From: Vigna angularis
Taxonomy: Eukaryota > Streptophyta > Magnoliopsida > Fabales > Fabaceae
Assembly: GCF_016808095.1 (NCBI RefSeq)
Contig: NC_068979.1
Span: 18,382,501 to 18,446,500, forward strand
Length of the DNA stretch: 64,000 nt
Direction of reading: 5' to 3'
Of the stretch, positions 1 to 11,400 are shown one piece after another; position 1 is the first letter of the stretch; each line of letters opens with the position of its first letter. A program made the position numbers and the translations under genes. A model generated the notes under the pieces. The model was given only the letters and a program-made list of their open reading frames with translations. It made no database searches and was not told the DNA's origin.

Positions 1-2
1 TG

Positions 3-66
3 ACATCTAAATCGTTAATGACTAAGTGTCTAGGTCAGCTATTAGTGAATGAGGTGTAAGTTTGTG
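3..66 (+). repeat. Left terminal inverted repeat segment of the MULE
   Basis: It matches the reverse complement of 20053-20116 at 54 of 64 positions. The last 27 bases, ending in the shared block GTGTAAGTTTGTG, are identical. The true outer end may lie before base 1. Confidence 0.6.
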
Positions 67-342
67 GTAATCGAAAGAAGTTTCGTCAAAACACAACAGG
101 TCATTGGAAGGGGAGGTTTCGACAAATGCGTTGATCAAATTGGTGTTCATTTTGGGTTGCTTGTTCGTTCAAATTGAAAGTGGAGGAGCCTAGGTCAGGT
201 GTGTGTTCTTAACCTGAGGTTGCCTTTTTTATTGGAGAGTTATGGTTTTTTTAGAGGTGATTTGGGTTTTTGTTGTGTTGATTTGGGTAAAATGTAATTT
301 TTGGTATTAGTGGGTATGAGTTTGGGGTTTAAAATGTTGTAA

Positions 343-1690
343 TTGTTTTGTTGTGGTCCCTTGTCGGTTTTCATTTATAGGGTTGGATTTAGAATATGTA
401 ACGAGAGGTTTGAAGTTATGGTCCACTATGGTGGGACCTTGCTAAAGGAGATTTCCGTTAAATATATTGGTGGGAAAGTAACTTATTGGAACGTTGACCT
501 TGGCAAATGGAGTTATTTAAAAGTTGGTGCCATTAAGGATGTGGGCTATATTGAAGTAAAGGAGTTGTTTTACAGTATTGAAACATTGTTGCATAAGTTG
601 TATGATGATAAAGATGTAATGAATATGATAAAGGTGGTAAATTATTATGGGCAAGCTCATTTATTTTTGGTCTAAGTGTGGATGAGTCAGAGGTTGTAGA
701 AAATCAATTGAATGAAGTGTTTCAACTTTGTGAGGGACCTTTAGAAAGTGTAGAAGGTATTCATGTTGGTGATTTGGCAAATGTTGAAGTGGAGTTTAGG
801 GGTGGTGATGAAGGTAATGTTGAGGTTGAGGTTGAAGTGGAAGTTATAGGTGATGATGTACTACGAAATGAGGGTGAGGAAAAATTAGAAATTGATGGCA
901 CTGCTTAAGTAGAGGGGAATAATGAGGCTGAGTTGTACATGTAGATTAAGCCTGAGTTGCAGGTGCAAATAGAGGTTGAAGTAGACGTGGAGGTGCATAG
1001 TGAGGCTGAAGTGCAGGTGTAGAGAGAGGTTGAAGTGCAGGTGCAGAGTGAACATGAGTTGTAGAGATAGGCTAAACTGCAGGTGCAAATTGAGCCTGAA
1101 GTACATATAGATGTTGATGTAGATAAAGGAGTGGATCAAGGAGTAGTGGGTGAAGGACTAATAGATGTTGATGTAGATATTGATATTGATGTACATAACA
1201 ACGTAGAAGGTTCTGTGGAGGTAGAAGCTGATGTAAATGCATGAAAGAGTGATGAAGAAGAGTGGGTTGTAAAGAGTGATACCCAATCAAAACCACATGC
1301 AAGGGGGTTGTCTGATGGTGAATGAGAGCCTAAATTTTTTCTAAGTTTAGAAGAAAGTGGAAGTGAGGATGAATGTGAGGAAAGAGAAAGTTGTGGTCCC
1401 TTTCATACATTTTAGAAGCAAAATTCAGTAAGAGAGTATAAATGGGTTGAAGAGACATATGCCTCTATCATTTATCTTGTGAATAGGCACCTGCTATGGG
1501 AAAGAACAACCTTCATAGATATCCTCTCACCATTTAAGAGAAAGTTTCCTGTGAGCCCAAAGAAAAAACGAAGGTTGGAGCGTTGGGAGATAAAAAGGGA
1601 TGATACTCAAATGACTAAAATTACCACAGAAAAAAATGTAGCATCTGTCATATAATTTGCCACAACAAAAATAATTGTCTCTTACGTCCT
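343..1690 (+). pseudogene. MuDR-type transposase remnant (PB1-like N terminus and zinc-knuckle C terminus only)
   Basis: The open frame at 343-675 contains a PB1-like N-terminal domain as found on many plant MULE proteins: a segment beginning MVHYGGTLLK at about 418, then GGKVTYWNVDLGKWSYLKV. A glutamate/valine-rich acidic stretch follows at 678-1300 with several stops. From about 1430 the frames encode a typical MuDR tail: a NRHLLWERTTFIDIL segment, then PKKKRRLERWEIKRDDTQM. After a frameshift comes a CCHC-like knuckle (CSIC, CHNKNNC) near 1635-1670. The DDE catalytic region and SWIM finger expected between the acidic part and the tail are absent, so this is an internally deleted, frameshifted copy. 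Family assignment is from motif recognition. Confidence 0.6.
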
Positions 1691-1724
1691 CAAGTAACAT
1701 AACCAAAAGAACCAACAACACAAA

Positions 1725-1985
1725 CTCCCAAATCCCTATTACCATTACAGCCACCACAACTAATTCCCCAATCTGCTCTATCATCACAACCACCAACAAC
1801 ACCAACTCTCCAATCCCCATTACCGTCATAACCACTACAGCCAACTCCCTAATCCCCTCTATCATCACAACCTCCAACAACACCAACTCCTTAATCCTCA
1901 TTACCATCACAACCACTAAAACTAACTCCCCAATCCCCTTTATCATCACAACCAACTCACAAATCTCCTCAAGCATTACATAGAC
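1725..1985 (+). repeat. Proline/glutamine-coding tandem repeat in the transposase tail
   Basis: About three imperfect copies of a unit of roughly 81 bp, each containing a CTCTATCATCACAACC-like core. In one frame they encode a Pro/Gln/Ser-rich tail such as often follows the zinc knuckle in MULE proteins. Several stops interrupt it. Confidence 0.55.
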
Positions 1986-2111
1986 CACCATAGCCCACTC
2001 AGGAATTCACACAACAATTCAATCAACCATTGAGAAGGGACAATATTTTAGGAGACAAACTTAATAGTAGTATGTAAAACATTATTGGCAAGAAAGTTTT
2101 TGCATTTGATA

Positions 2112-2954
2112 TGATAACAACCTCCTTGGCTAGGTTGGGTCAAAGCTAAGAGATGTGCATGTAGGGATGTTTCCTTGGATGAATGGTGCACAAATGTGGT
2201 GGTAAATGGTCCAAGGATGATGAGCTAAGGTATGGATGGGGTAGAAGCTCAAAGCCTCTAGGAGATATGGTGATGGTGGTGTAGTGTTTGATGGCTCCAA
2301 GAGAGGTTAGGCCAACTCGAGGAGGAAGGTGACTAGATGAGAGTTGCTCTAGTCTTGATCTAAGATGAGTAGTATGGCCAAAAATGGGCAGCATAACATT
2401 ACTCAACATCAAAGATGAAATACAAGGGTGGAGACTCCTCTATTTATAGGCCAATGATGTCTCCTTCTAACCCTAAAAGCATGATCTCCCACCTTTGCTC
2501 ACATTGGCAAGAAATGAGGCCTTCTAAGGAGTCGACAAGTGTCCAGAAATCCTTTCCAATGATAGGAGGACATGTGGCCACTCACAAAACACAATTATCT
2601 CCATTCCTAGAGTGTCATGTGGCCACTACTAAATGCAAAAAATCTCCATTCCTAAGGCGACATGTGGTTACCTTTTAAAAAGTAAATCCTCTCAAATGGA
2701 AGCATTACACATGGCACACACTTTCTACTTGGTTTGGATCTATAACTTTAAGGAAAATTCTATGCTACTTAGGCATTATTATAAGCCTTAAACAAACCTA
2801 CATTACATGGCCAAATACAGCGCCTAAATATACTCTTCAATCCATGCTTCATGATGGCTCCAATGGTGGTCCACAAGGTAGAGTTGACAACATCTTCAAG
2901 GATGACTTTCACTGTCTTGAAAGTGCTTGACCATGGCTAAGGGATTTTCCATCA
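2112..2954 (-). repeat. 3' LTR of element A
   Basis: 843 bp, co-linear with 18104-18960. It shares, for example, the CTATTTATAGGCCAA block near 2438 and 18437, which is a TATA-like region on the opposite strand. It begins TGATAACAACCTCC and ends TTTTCCATCA. Confidence 0.9.
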
Positions 2955-2970
2955 TTCTCTCCCTCTTGTA
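2955..2970 (-). other. Polypurine tract of element A
   Basis: On the minus strand AGAGGGAGAGAA directly precedes the TGATGG start of the 3' LTR, as expected for plus-strand priming. Confidence 0.75.
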
Positions 2971-3015
2971 AAGGATTTGTCCTCAAATCTTCAACATGGA
3001 ACAAGGCAAACTTCT

Positions 3016-3270
3016 TTATCTTTTGTGGAGTTTTATAAGACAAGTTAGAAAAAATGTTATAATAGTGAGTAAATGAAGAATATAGCTCTCAATAATGATA
3101 CACCTTAAATCAAATGAATGATCAAGGTCTTGAAGAGTAAGAGTATTTTTGAAGCTTTTATTTGTCTTGTGTTGGATGTATATGTTTGAAAGACTATCCA
3201 TTCCAACACAAGAGTTAATTTTTTAGGGATATGTCATCATACTCTCTCTTTTGAAAAGGATTTGTCCTGA
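3016..3270 (-). pseudogene. Second tail module between the gag-like ORF and the 3' LTR of element A
   Basis: A short open frame at 3016-3201 (minus) resembles part of the charged ORF tail but lacks the DPGG motif. It is bounded on both sides by purine tracts preceded by an AGGACAAATCC block (2960-2990 and 3225-3270). After the outer tract the sequence reads TGATGACATATCCC, which looks like the first bases of an LTR. This suggests 2955-3230 and 3231-5494 derive from two related elements or a duplication. Confidence 0.4.
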
Positions 3271-5494
3271 AATCTTCTTGTTCTTTTATGACAAAAACAT
3301 TTGTCTTATTATTGGTTAATTTGTGTATCTTTCCACCAGGATCAAAGATCCATATCCAAGTGTCATTAAACTCAAAACCAATAATCTTATTAGCCACAAA
3401 CAACATGTATCTAGATGAAAGATTTAAATAAGACCTTATGTTAATTTTAAAAGAATTTAGTTGAAAACTTTGAAGGTCTACTTCACAAATTGTTTGTGTT
3501 TACTTTGAGTTAATTGTATCCTAAAAGGTAACATCAACTCAAAGTTTGATTTGGAAAAATTTAAGGAGTTAAAAATAGTGGGAGGTGAAAAAGAAGTGGA
3601 AAAGTTTTCAAAAGTAAAAGTTGGAGTTATGAAAGACGGTTGGATGTATTGAGAAAAGTTCAAGGATTAAAAAACTCCCTTCATCATCTTAGTCTCAATC
3701 TTAATTGTGGGAGTGGAAGGGGCTTTGATGGCAATGCTCTACCTAGGACAACCCAAATCTAGAAGCAACTCCCTTCATGGATGAAGATTGCGGAATTTGG
3801 TGGTGGTGAAAGGTGTTGATACCTCATGCTTTTGGTGAGTTGTATGGTGAGTTGTATGGTGATAGAAGATGTGTTTATGGGTTCTCTAAGAGAGGTTAGG
3901 CCAACTCTTAAAGGAAGGTGGCTAGAGGAGGACACTTGGGTTGCTCTACCCTAGGGTGACCTTAAAAGAGTAGTATGACACAAAAATGGCAGCATAACTT
4001 TACTCTAAATCAAAGGTGATTACATGATGGAGAGCACCTCTATTTATAGGCTAAGGTGTCTCAAAATGGCCTGAAACTTTAACCTAAAATAGCCACCTTG
4101 GTTGGATTAGAGAGAAAGGAGAAATCCTCTCCAGTAGGAGGGAGACAAGTGGCAAAAATCCTCTCAAATGAGAGAGTTACATGTGGCTACTACCTATGGA
4201 AAAATTCTCCATTCCTAAAGTGACACATGGCCACTAACTAGGAGGAAAACTCTCCAATGGGAAGCTTCCATATTTCTTGGACAAAATTCTTCTCCCTTGT
4301 TCTCCAAGCTTAGCCAAAATGTTGACCCCTTGGTCAACACACCAAGTTTGGAGGTCCAAGCATAGTCAATTTTGGGCCTTGGCCCTTTGTTGACTTGTTT
4401 GGTCAAAATCATATTATACTTGGCCCAAAATACAAGGCCTAATTGAAACCTACACTATTAGGCCCATAATACAAAGCCCAAATAAAATCTAGACTACTTG
4501 GCCCAAAATACAAAGCCCAAATAAAATCTAGATTACTTTGCCCAAAATACAAGGCCCAAAATTATTCTTACTTACTCTAGTAAATCTTCATGATGACTTA
4601 AGATGGCCCAAGAGAAAGAGTCTAGGCCCATCTTCCATATATGCCTCAAACTCTTCATGAATGTGCTAGGTCATGGCAAGGGCTATCCCATAAGGGTTTA
4701 ATAATTCTTCCTTTTCTTCTCTTATCTCAATCTCTTATTTTACTCTCTTTTCTTTCTCATTCCTTTCTTTTACCTCTTTCTCTTCATACTCTCTTCTTCT
4801 TTCCTCCTTCTTTTTCTTTCTTCTTACTTGCTCCTCATTCTCTCTTTGTTCTTTCTTCCTTGTTTTGTCTTCCTCTCTTCTTCTCTTAATCTTCCTTAAA
4901 TCCTATTGGACTTTTTCTTGTTTTTATTAAGGATTCTAAGCTCTTCTTCTAAGGTAGCAAGATATTGTTTTCTTTCAACTCTTTCTTTCTTTTTTATCTC
5001 TCTCATTTGTTCATCTCTTCTTCTTTGAATCTCTCTTTTTCTCTTGTCACTCAAGAGCTTTCTCACTTTTTCTTCCAACTCATCTTCTCCTTCAAAGAAC
5101 CCTTCTACACTTTCTAGAAAAGTTTTTTCTCTTTTAACGAGTTCTCTCATCTCACATATTTTCTCTTGGTTTATTATAAGGGAAGAAGGAACAAATTTTC
5201 TTCTCATGCATAGTCACACCAATCTTTAATTGAAGATTTTCTACCTTTCTCAACCTTAGATTGTCTTTGATTCCACCATTAACTTGCATGTCCTACAAGC
5301 CTAAAGATGCATAAACTAAGTATATGATATTTACCATGCCTAACTAGGAACGGATGAAGTTATTCTATTCTTTTCTCCAATACTAGGTATGATAATGCAC
5401 TAGTATTCTCACCAAAGAATAGAAGGTCACTCTTAACTTTAGAATGTAGCTCAACCTCACCATGACTTAAATGCAAGCTACTATAAAAACTCAT
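3215..5494 (-). pseudogene. Gag-like ORF with charged coil and conserved DPGG tail (element A)
   Basis: Reading on the minus strand from an ATG at 5494, the frames show MSFYSS, then ENTSALSYLVLEKRIE, HAS.WWNQRQ, GRKSSIKD and MRRKFVPSS at 5207. These blocks match the gag-like ORF of element B in order. A Lys/Glu/Arg-rich coiled coil runs to about 4695. An LTR-like insertion (3726-4691) then splits the frame. The tail resumes at 3663 and contains FDPGGKIHKL near 3340. Stops and frameshifts (for example at 5290 and 3480) make it non-functional. The HAS.WW and MRRKF region resembles the retrotransposon gag family. The tail domain is not one I recognise. Confidence 0.65.
3726..4691 (-). repeat. 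Solo-LTR-like insertion of a related family inside the element A gag-like ORF
   Basis: This stretch aligns in part with the element A LTR. It shares a CTCTATTTATAGGC block near 4048, an AGAGAGGTTAGGCCAACTC block near 3890, the TGATGGCAA left end and a CATGGCAAGGG right end. It contains four copies of a GGCCCAAAATACAAGGCC-like unit (4428-4562), absent from the element A LTR. It separates the coil and tail of the gag-like ORF, so it looks inserted. No clean target-site duplication was found, so the boundaries are approximate. Confidence 0.55.
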
Positions 5495-6075
5495 TTGTTT
5501 TAAAAGAATTTTGAAAAACAAATTTAAAAAATAATCCTAGACATTTTTAAGATTTTAAAAATGGCTTATGCAAACAAACTTAGTATTTCAAATTAAGTTC
5601 CTTAAGAGACTTAAGAAGACAAGAGAAGCTTAAGTTCACTTCCAAGACAAAGAGGTGAATCACTATAGATTGCTTAGAAACCAAGTCTTTCCTAGCCAAA
5701 TCTTACCTCAAGTTCTCTTGTACCAAACTTCTCAAAGTGATTTAAACTTGAAATAAAAGTTGACACATACTAGACTACCATAATTAAGAAAATAAATAAA
5801 TCTAAACTATCCGACCTAATGATGAATTAGAAGGAACTTTGGTTCCCTCTTACCCACCAACTACAAATTTCGCTTAAATAATAAATGTACAATGTTCTTG
5901 TTAGGACAAACCCCTAACAAGTCAAAAATACAACCCCAAAAAGGAAAACAACTACAATTTTACAATTCATAGAAAATACAAATGTATACTCCCTTGTTTT
6001 GTGTTTCAGACCAAGACTTTAAGCTTTCCTTTAAGGCCTCCTTCACCTTTGGATGTTGCTCACTATTTGGGGCTG
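5495..6075 (-). other. Non-coding interior of element A upstream of the gag-like ORF
   Basis: No open frame of note and no recognised motif. It continues across element C to 16900-18088. Confidence 0.6.
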
Positions 6076-6080
6076 TTATC
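6076..6080. repeat. Target-site duplication of element C (TTATC, left copy)
   Basis: It is identical to 16895-16899 and directly flanks TGATGAACAA, the left end of element C. Confidence 0.85.
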
Positions 6081-6265
6081 TGATGAACAAATCTTTAATC
6101 CCCGAAAACGGAGTCAAAGACTTGTTAACCCTCGGCAAGTGTAACCAAATCGTATCAAGTAATAACCTCGTAAGACCAAGTATCGTTTTCCCAAAGGACT
6201 CACGGCCTAGACAGTTGTGTGGTTTGTTGATTAGCTAAGACTTGCAAAACCGATTGATTAAGATT
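6081..6265 (-). repeat. Truncated 3' LTR of element C
   Basis: About 185 bp nearly identical to the start of 15589-16894 (for example CCAAAGGACTCACGGCC at 6193 and 15701). Similarity stops near 6270, where pol-derived sequence begins, which marks the deletion junction. Confidence 0.8.
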
Positions 6266-7450
6266 TTAATCCTATGCATGCAATAAGTTGGACTTATACC
6301 TTTAAGATTTGAAATTGACCACCCAATAGCTTCTTTGTTGGCTTTCAATATTTATACCAACTTTTCTTCTTCTTCAGGAAGCAAAGAATTACTGATGATG
6401 ACTGACTTTGTTCCATCTTCTTCTAGAAAAGCATACTTTAAATGTGATGGTAGCTTTTTTAATTCTAACTTCTTTGCTTTGACTTCCTCTTTGGTGTCAA
6501 TTGTCTCAAACTTAGCATGTTCCACTGGAATCTCCTTCAATGTCTCCAAATTCGTCATACATTCATCAATCAATTTTTCTTCTGCTTCATTTAAATCTTC
6601 ACAAGCATCAATAAGAATTTTCTCTAGTGGAGAAGAATAACGTACCATCCTTTCTTGCACCATGCAAACTTCATCAAGTATATCAAATTGAAAACATGCT
6701 TTGTCATCTTTTGGATGTGTCATGGCTTTAAATACATCGAAATTTACTTCTTCATCTTGAACTCTAAATTTGAGCTTACCATTCTCCACATCAATTAAAA
6801 CTCTGGCAGTCTTCATAAATGGTCTCCCAAGAATGAGAGGTACATCTCCATTTTCCTCCATCTCCATGGTAACAAAATCCACTGGAAAAACGAATTTGTC
6901 TACCTTGACCAGCACATCTTCAACTACTCTATAAGGATATTTAAGAGACTTGTCTGCCAATTGAAGTGTCATTCTAGTGGGTTTGAGCTCTAAGCCCTCA
7001 ATTCTTTTAAATACAGACAGCGACATCAAATTAATGCTAGCTCCTAAATCAATTAAAGCTCTTCAAACTTCCAACTCTCCTATAGTGCATGGAATAGTGA
7101 AGCTTCCTAGATCTTTAAACATGGGAGGTAATTTTTGTATGATTGCACTACAATTACCTTTTACTTCAATGGTCTCCTTTTCAATATATTTTCTCTTTTT
7201 TGTAAGGAGTTCTTTCAAAAACTTTGCATAAGATGGCATCTGTTGCAATGCTTCTGAGAAAGGAATGGTAATCTCCAGTTTTTTAAACATCTCCATGAAC
7301 TGCTCAAACTATTTTTCTTTTTCCTTCCTTGAATAAATCTTTGGATAAGGAAGTATTTTTTCTAACTCTCTCTCTTTTGCACCTAACTTTTCTTTTTCTT
7401 TTTCTTTTTTTCTCTCATCTTCCTCTTCTCCCCTTTTTTCTTTCTCAACC
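6266..7450 (-). pseudogene. Protease and N-terminal RT fragment of element C pol
   Basis: On the minus strand the frame runs through LPYPKIYSRKEKEK and KKLEITIPFSEALQQMPSY, conserved upstream of the Athila/Tat protease. Next is an aspartyl protease with its active-site block read as ALIDLGASINLM near 7045, then LILGRPFMKTA near 6820. The start of the RT region follows (KANKEAIGW, SPTYCMH near 6270), where it ends abruptly at LTR sequence. Stops interrupt it just before the active site (about 7062) and after EEEEKLV (about 6350). It continues from the gag fragment at 14114-15317, split by element B. Confidence 0.82.
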
Positions 7451-7455
7451 ATATT
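7451..7455. repeat. Target-site duplication of element B (ATATT, left copy)
   Basis: Identical to 14109-14113. The two copies exactly flank the TGATG and CATCA ends of element B. Confidence 0.9.
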
Positions 7456-8395
7456 TGATGTAATCCTGCCCGACGTAGTCCTTCTTTTGTATTTTTACCT
7501 TTCATAGTTAGCTTGTAAGGAGCATGGGTTACTATAAATACCCAACTTCTCTATTGTAATGGCACTTTTGAGATTAATGAGAATTGAATTTTCTGAAATC
7601 AGAAATTATTCTCTCTTGAAAGTCAGGCTAGAGTCCAAGAGACCTCCTCTAGCCACCTTCCAAGGACACTCTCTCACTTTCATTTTCCATTCCACCGTGC
7701 TTCTCTCTCATCACACACCATCACCGTTACTCCAATCCGCTTCAGCATAGTGGCGTCAACACTTCTTGGCCACGCGTCCTTCTTTGTCTAGCGCACAACA
7801 TCACCACTTCACTGCCACGAGGAACATTTCATTTCTCACCAATTCTCTCTCGCAGAACCACGTCTCGCGTCTATTTCTCTCTCGAGAGCTCATCCTCGCG
7901 AGCCTTCTGCTTTCATCACAGTAAGCTTCTGGCACTCACATTTTCTTCTCAGATTTGCATTTTCTCCTTCCACTTCTGCCTCGTTTCAGCCATTTCGTCC
8001 ACAGTACATCATCTTCACCGAACAGTACTTCGTTCTATGGCCTTCCCTAGGTTTTCCTTCATCTTTTTTCATTTTATTTGAGTTTTGACCGATTAAACAC
8101 CTCTCCAACCTTTGTTCTTTCCTTTCCACCGTTTAAAACACCGTTTCCACCGATTAATCGGTCAGTTTAGTGATTCCTCACCGTTCTAGGGTTTCCTTCG
8201 TGTTTCTAAGGTTTTCCACCGATTAAACCTCGGTCTAGGGTTTTGTTGTGTTCGCTCTCAGTTTTTCTTAGATTTCATTCGAGTCAATTCTCGATCTTGT
8301 GTTCCAATCATTTTCCGCTGCGTTCATCTTTGGAGGAAGCTTCGAAGCAGCTCGCGACACGCACATTCGTCATCTCCTTGGAGGCTCGTCCATCA
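7456..8395 (+). repeat. 5' LTR of element B
   Basis: 940 bp, TGATG to CATCA. It contains GGGTTACTATAAATACCC near 7525, a likely TATA box. It also carries several ACCGATTAA-type motifs (8088-8225), including the palindrome ACCGATTAATCGGT at 8150-8163. It is about 24 bp longer than the 3' copy because of a duplicated GTTTAAAACACCG-like segment near 8130. Confidence 0.93.
7525..7545 (+). promoter_or_regulatory. Likely TATA box of element B 5' LTR
   Basis: ACTATAAATACCC lies about 95 bp into the LTR and is conserved in the 3' LTR at 13268-13280. Its spacing suits a U3 promoter. Confidence 0.45.
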
Positions 8396-8397
8396 GT

Positions 8398-8409
8398 TGG
8401 TATCAGAGC
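8398..8409 (+). other. Primer-binding site of element B
   Basis: TGGTATCAGAGC, the usual tRNA-iMet-complementary site of plant LTR elements, starts 2 bp after the 5' LTR. Confidence 0.93.
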
Positions 8410-11400
8410 TCAGGTTCTCAGGTTTCGTTCACGCGTCTAAGGTAAGTATCTCGATTTGTCTCTATTTTGAGTTAAGTTTGTTTCGCATCTCTGTTTCGAG
8501 TTTTCTTCTGTTCTTGCGTTGTTTTGCGTCTCTATTCATTCATCTTATTTTGTCTCGGTTTGATTTTGATTCTTTGCGTTTTGTTTCGTCAATTTCTGAG
8601 TTGTTCATCATTTTCCTTCATTGTCTTGAGTGTTCTGACTTGTTCTGTGCCTTGAGTCAGTGTTTTTATCATTTTAATTCGGTACAAATTTTTGTTTGAG
8701 TCATTTATTTGAGAAATCATAAACTGTTTTGTTAAGTCATGTTCAGTTGCTTCTTTTGTGTTTAATTCTTTGTTGAATTTGCTGTTTGAATTTTTTTTAT
8801 CTGAGATGCTGAATTAATTGTTCAGTTGATGCACATCATATGAGCTATGACACAATCATGGTGAACTCGGGTGCATGACAAGTGACATTAATCTCATATC
8901 TGACTGGCTGATTGAAGTATAATCTGTTTTGAATTTAGCATTGAGATGCATCTGATTGATTGAGCCAGTACCATGTGCATACTATATAAGCAATGAATTG
9001 CTTTGGCAAAGCTTGGTTGCACTGAGAAAACTCCAGTAGAGTCTCATTTGCAGTTGGCCGATCTACATTACTTTGCTTGAGTCTATTTTCTTTGTGTTTT
9101 GAATCTGGTCTAGCATATAGATCCTTGCTGGACATCTTACATTAACTTCATAGTGTGTTTTTCAAACTTTAAATTTTGTTTTTGAGTTTAGTTAGTTGAT
9201 CAAAAGCTATTTGATTTCATTCAGTCAAAATTTGAGTGGTTAAGTTGCTTACATTGAGTAATTTGGGGGCTGACTAAGTCAAATTTTGAGATAGTGTGTT
9301 TCTGCATCTATTTGCTTTACAAACAAGTTTGTTTTAGTTGTTTGAAACTGATGATGCAAAGAAACCACGAGTTATAGCTGCCCTAAGCATTTTCACTCTT
9401 TAAACCACCAAATTTTTGGCATTTTTCATTCACAAGTTGCTAGTTGGTTGCCTTTTCTGAAATCTGTGATTGGTGCATGTGAAATTGAGTTGTCATTGCA
9501 GCAAAAGCTTGGTCGTTCTGTTTTTATATAAAAAAAAACAATTGACAAAAGAAACATTTACATAGTTATAAAAAGCTGAAAGACTAGTGCAATTAACTTT
9601 TCTGAAATCTGATGCACCAGAAAACTGTTGTTCTCTATTAGCATTTCATCAAACAGTTTCACTTAATTGCTTTGAGCTTAAAATTTTGATGATATTGCAA
9701 CTTGTTTCTGTTTCTTGTTTTATGAATCTGTTCTAAATCCTTTGGTAGGTTCAGTTTTTGTGCCTTCTTCTTAAATAGCTTTGTTTCTTGTTTGTCACTT
9801 GTTGGCTGTCTTAGTTTTGTCTACATTACATGTAAAATCTGTTCAGCTGTTCTAATTTGACCTTTGTTTGCTTTCATAATCTGATCTTGAGTCAGTTTCT
9901 CTACTGTGCTGTTAGTTTCATTATCTGGTGCTTACATTGTTGGTGGTTGTCCTGTAATGTCCATTACTTTGCCTTTGCCTTAGCCTAGCCATTCTTGTTT
10001 GAGAAGCTGTTACACTTTGGTTTCTGGAATTTGAAAGAAGGTTTGTGTGCTTGGTAGCATCTTAGGTGGTGGTGGTCTGAAATACTTTCCAGCTTTGTAC
10101 TGCCAAGGGAGAATCTCCCTTCCAAACCTTTCCATTTTGAGTGCTTTAAGCTTTCAAAGAGAAGCCTGAGTGTAGTGAGTTTAGTGTGGCTAATTTAGCC
10201 TAAATTCCTTGGCATTTGCAAGAGAGTTCAGTTTCAATTAATCATTTGTTGACTGTGTTCATTGTGCAGGAAAAGAAATTGGAGTAATTAGAATGGAGCA
10301 GTTGTGATTTTGTTTCAACTGCAACTGCAATCACTGTTGTTTTAATTGATTATTGATTTCCTGGTGATGCTATTTGTGCTTGTGAATGTTAAACTGTCAT
10401 TGCACTCATTTTAGTTTCAAACATTGCCTGCTGAATTCATTGATATACTCACTGTTTTGAAAGTGAATTGTTGATTTCATGGTTTAATTGGGCATGTCGA
10501 ATGTTGATTCTGATTTGATAAAGACCTATGGGAACTTGGTAGATGCATAGGAATTGCAAATAATGTGCTGATTGTTTTATGAGCATTTCTGGAATTGCAA
10601 CAACACTGTCTTAAAATTGCCAATTTCTGATTTGCATCACATTACTCTTTGTCCATTGTTCTTGACTAGTTTGGTCCATTGTTTCTACCTAGTGTAATTC
10701 ACTAATTTGCTGAAAAGGATGCTCTTATCATAATCAGTTGTGCATCAAATTGTTTTTTAATTGCCAATGCATCCTCCAGTTTTAAGAAGTGATTAAAGCA
10801 CCTAAGTTCCAGTTCTGACTTAGAGGTTGAATTAATTAGGTGGTTAGTTTCTGCATTGAATTACATTCAATCTGAATCTAGTTCACTATCCATTTGCACT
10901 TGCTGGATTTTGTTGCTGGATTTTGTTGAGATTTATGTGTGCAGAGCTGATGTGAATGAATCATTAGTTGAGTAGAATATTAGTGAAGAAATAGTAGCAG
11001 AAACACCTCAGTGTGGAGCTTGGAACAGGCTAGAAACAACCGTTCAAACAGGGAAGTTTTCTAAATTACCCTTTGTTGTGAATTGTTATTCTGTTTTAGC
11101 TTGTAAGTGATGTAAGTGATAGTATTGCATGATCTGCTGAATTGGTGTGAATTATCTGTGCAGAGTTACTTTCATTGGAATTCAATTTGTGTACGAGTTT
11201 AATTGAGCAGCAGCAGAATTTCACTAGAAAGTTTGGAAAGCTTGTGCAGCCAAGAGAAAGGGAAGTTCTTACTGCCCTATATCTTTTTGTGCAATATGCT
11301 TAGCTAAGGGTTTTTAAGTGACAGAAACTTTGTGCAATTAATTGTAGGATGAGACTGGCAAGGAGATTCAAGAGAATTGATTCCAGCAACAACAAAGTTG

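Noticed and set aside
885..1302. Minus-strand ORFs rich in Leu/His
   Set aside because: Shadow of the acidic plus-strand repeat in the MULE transposase remnant.
1527..1991. 154-codon minus-strand ORF
   Set aside because: Opposite strand of the Pro/Gln tandem repeat; Val/Met/Gly repeat composition with no domain.
2107..2111. Target-site duplication for element A
   Set aside because: TGATA on the left and GGTTA on the right agree at only 3 of 5 bases, so I did not call it.
8243..8699. ORFs in the element B LTR and leader
   Set aside because: They cross the LTR end and primer-binding site and have Ser/Phe-rich non-domain content.
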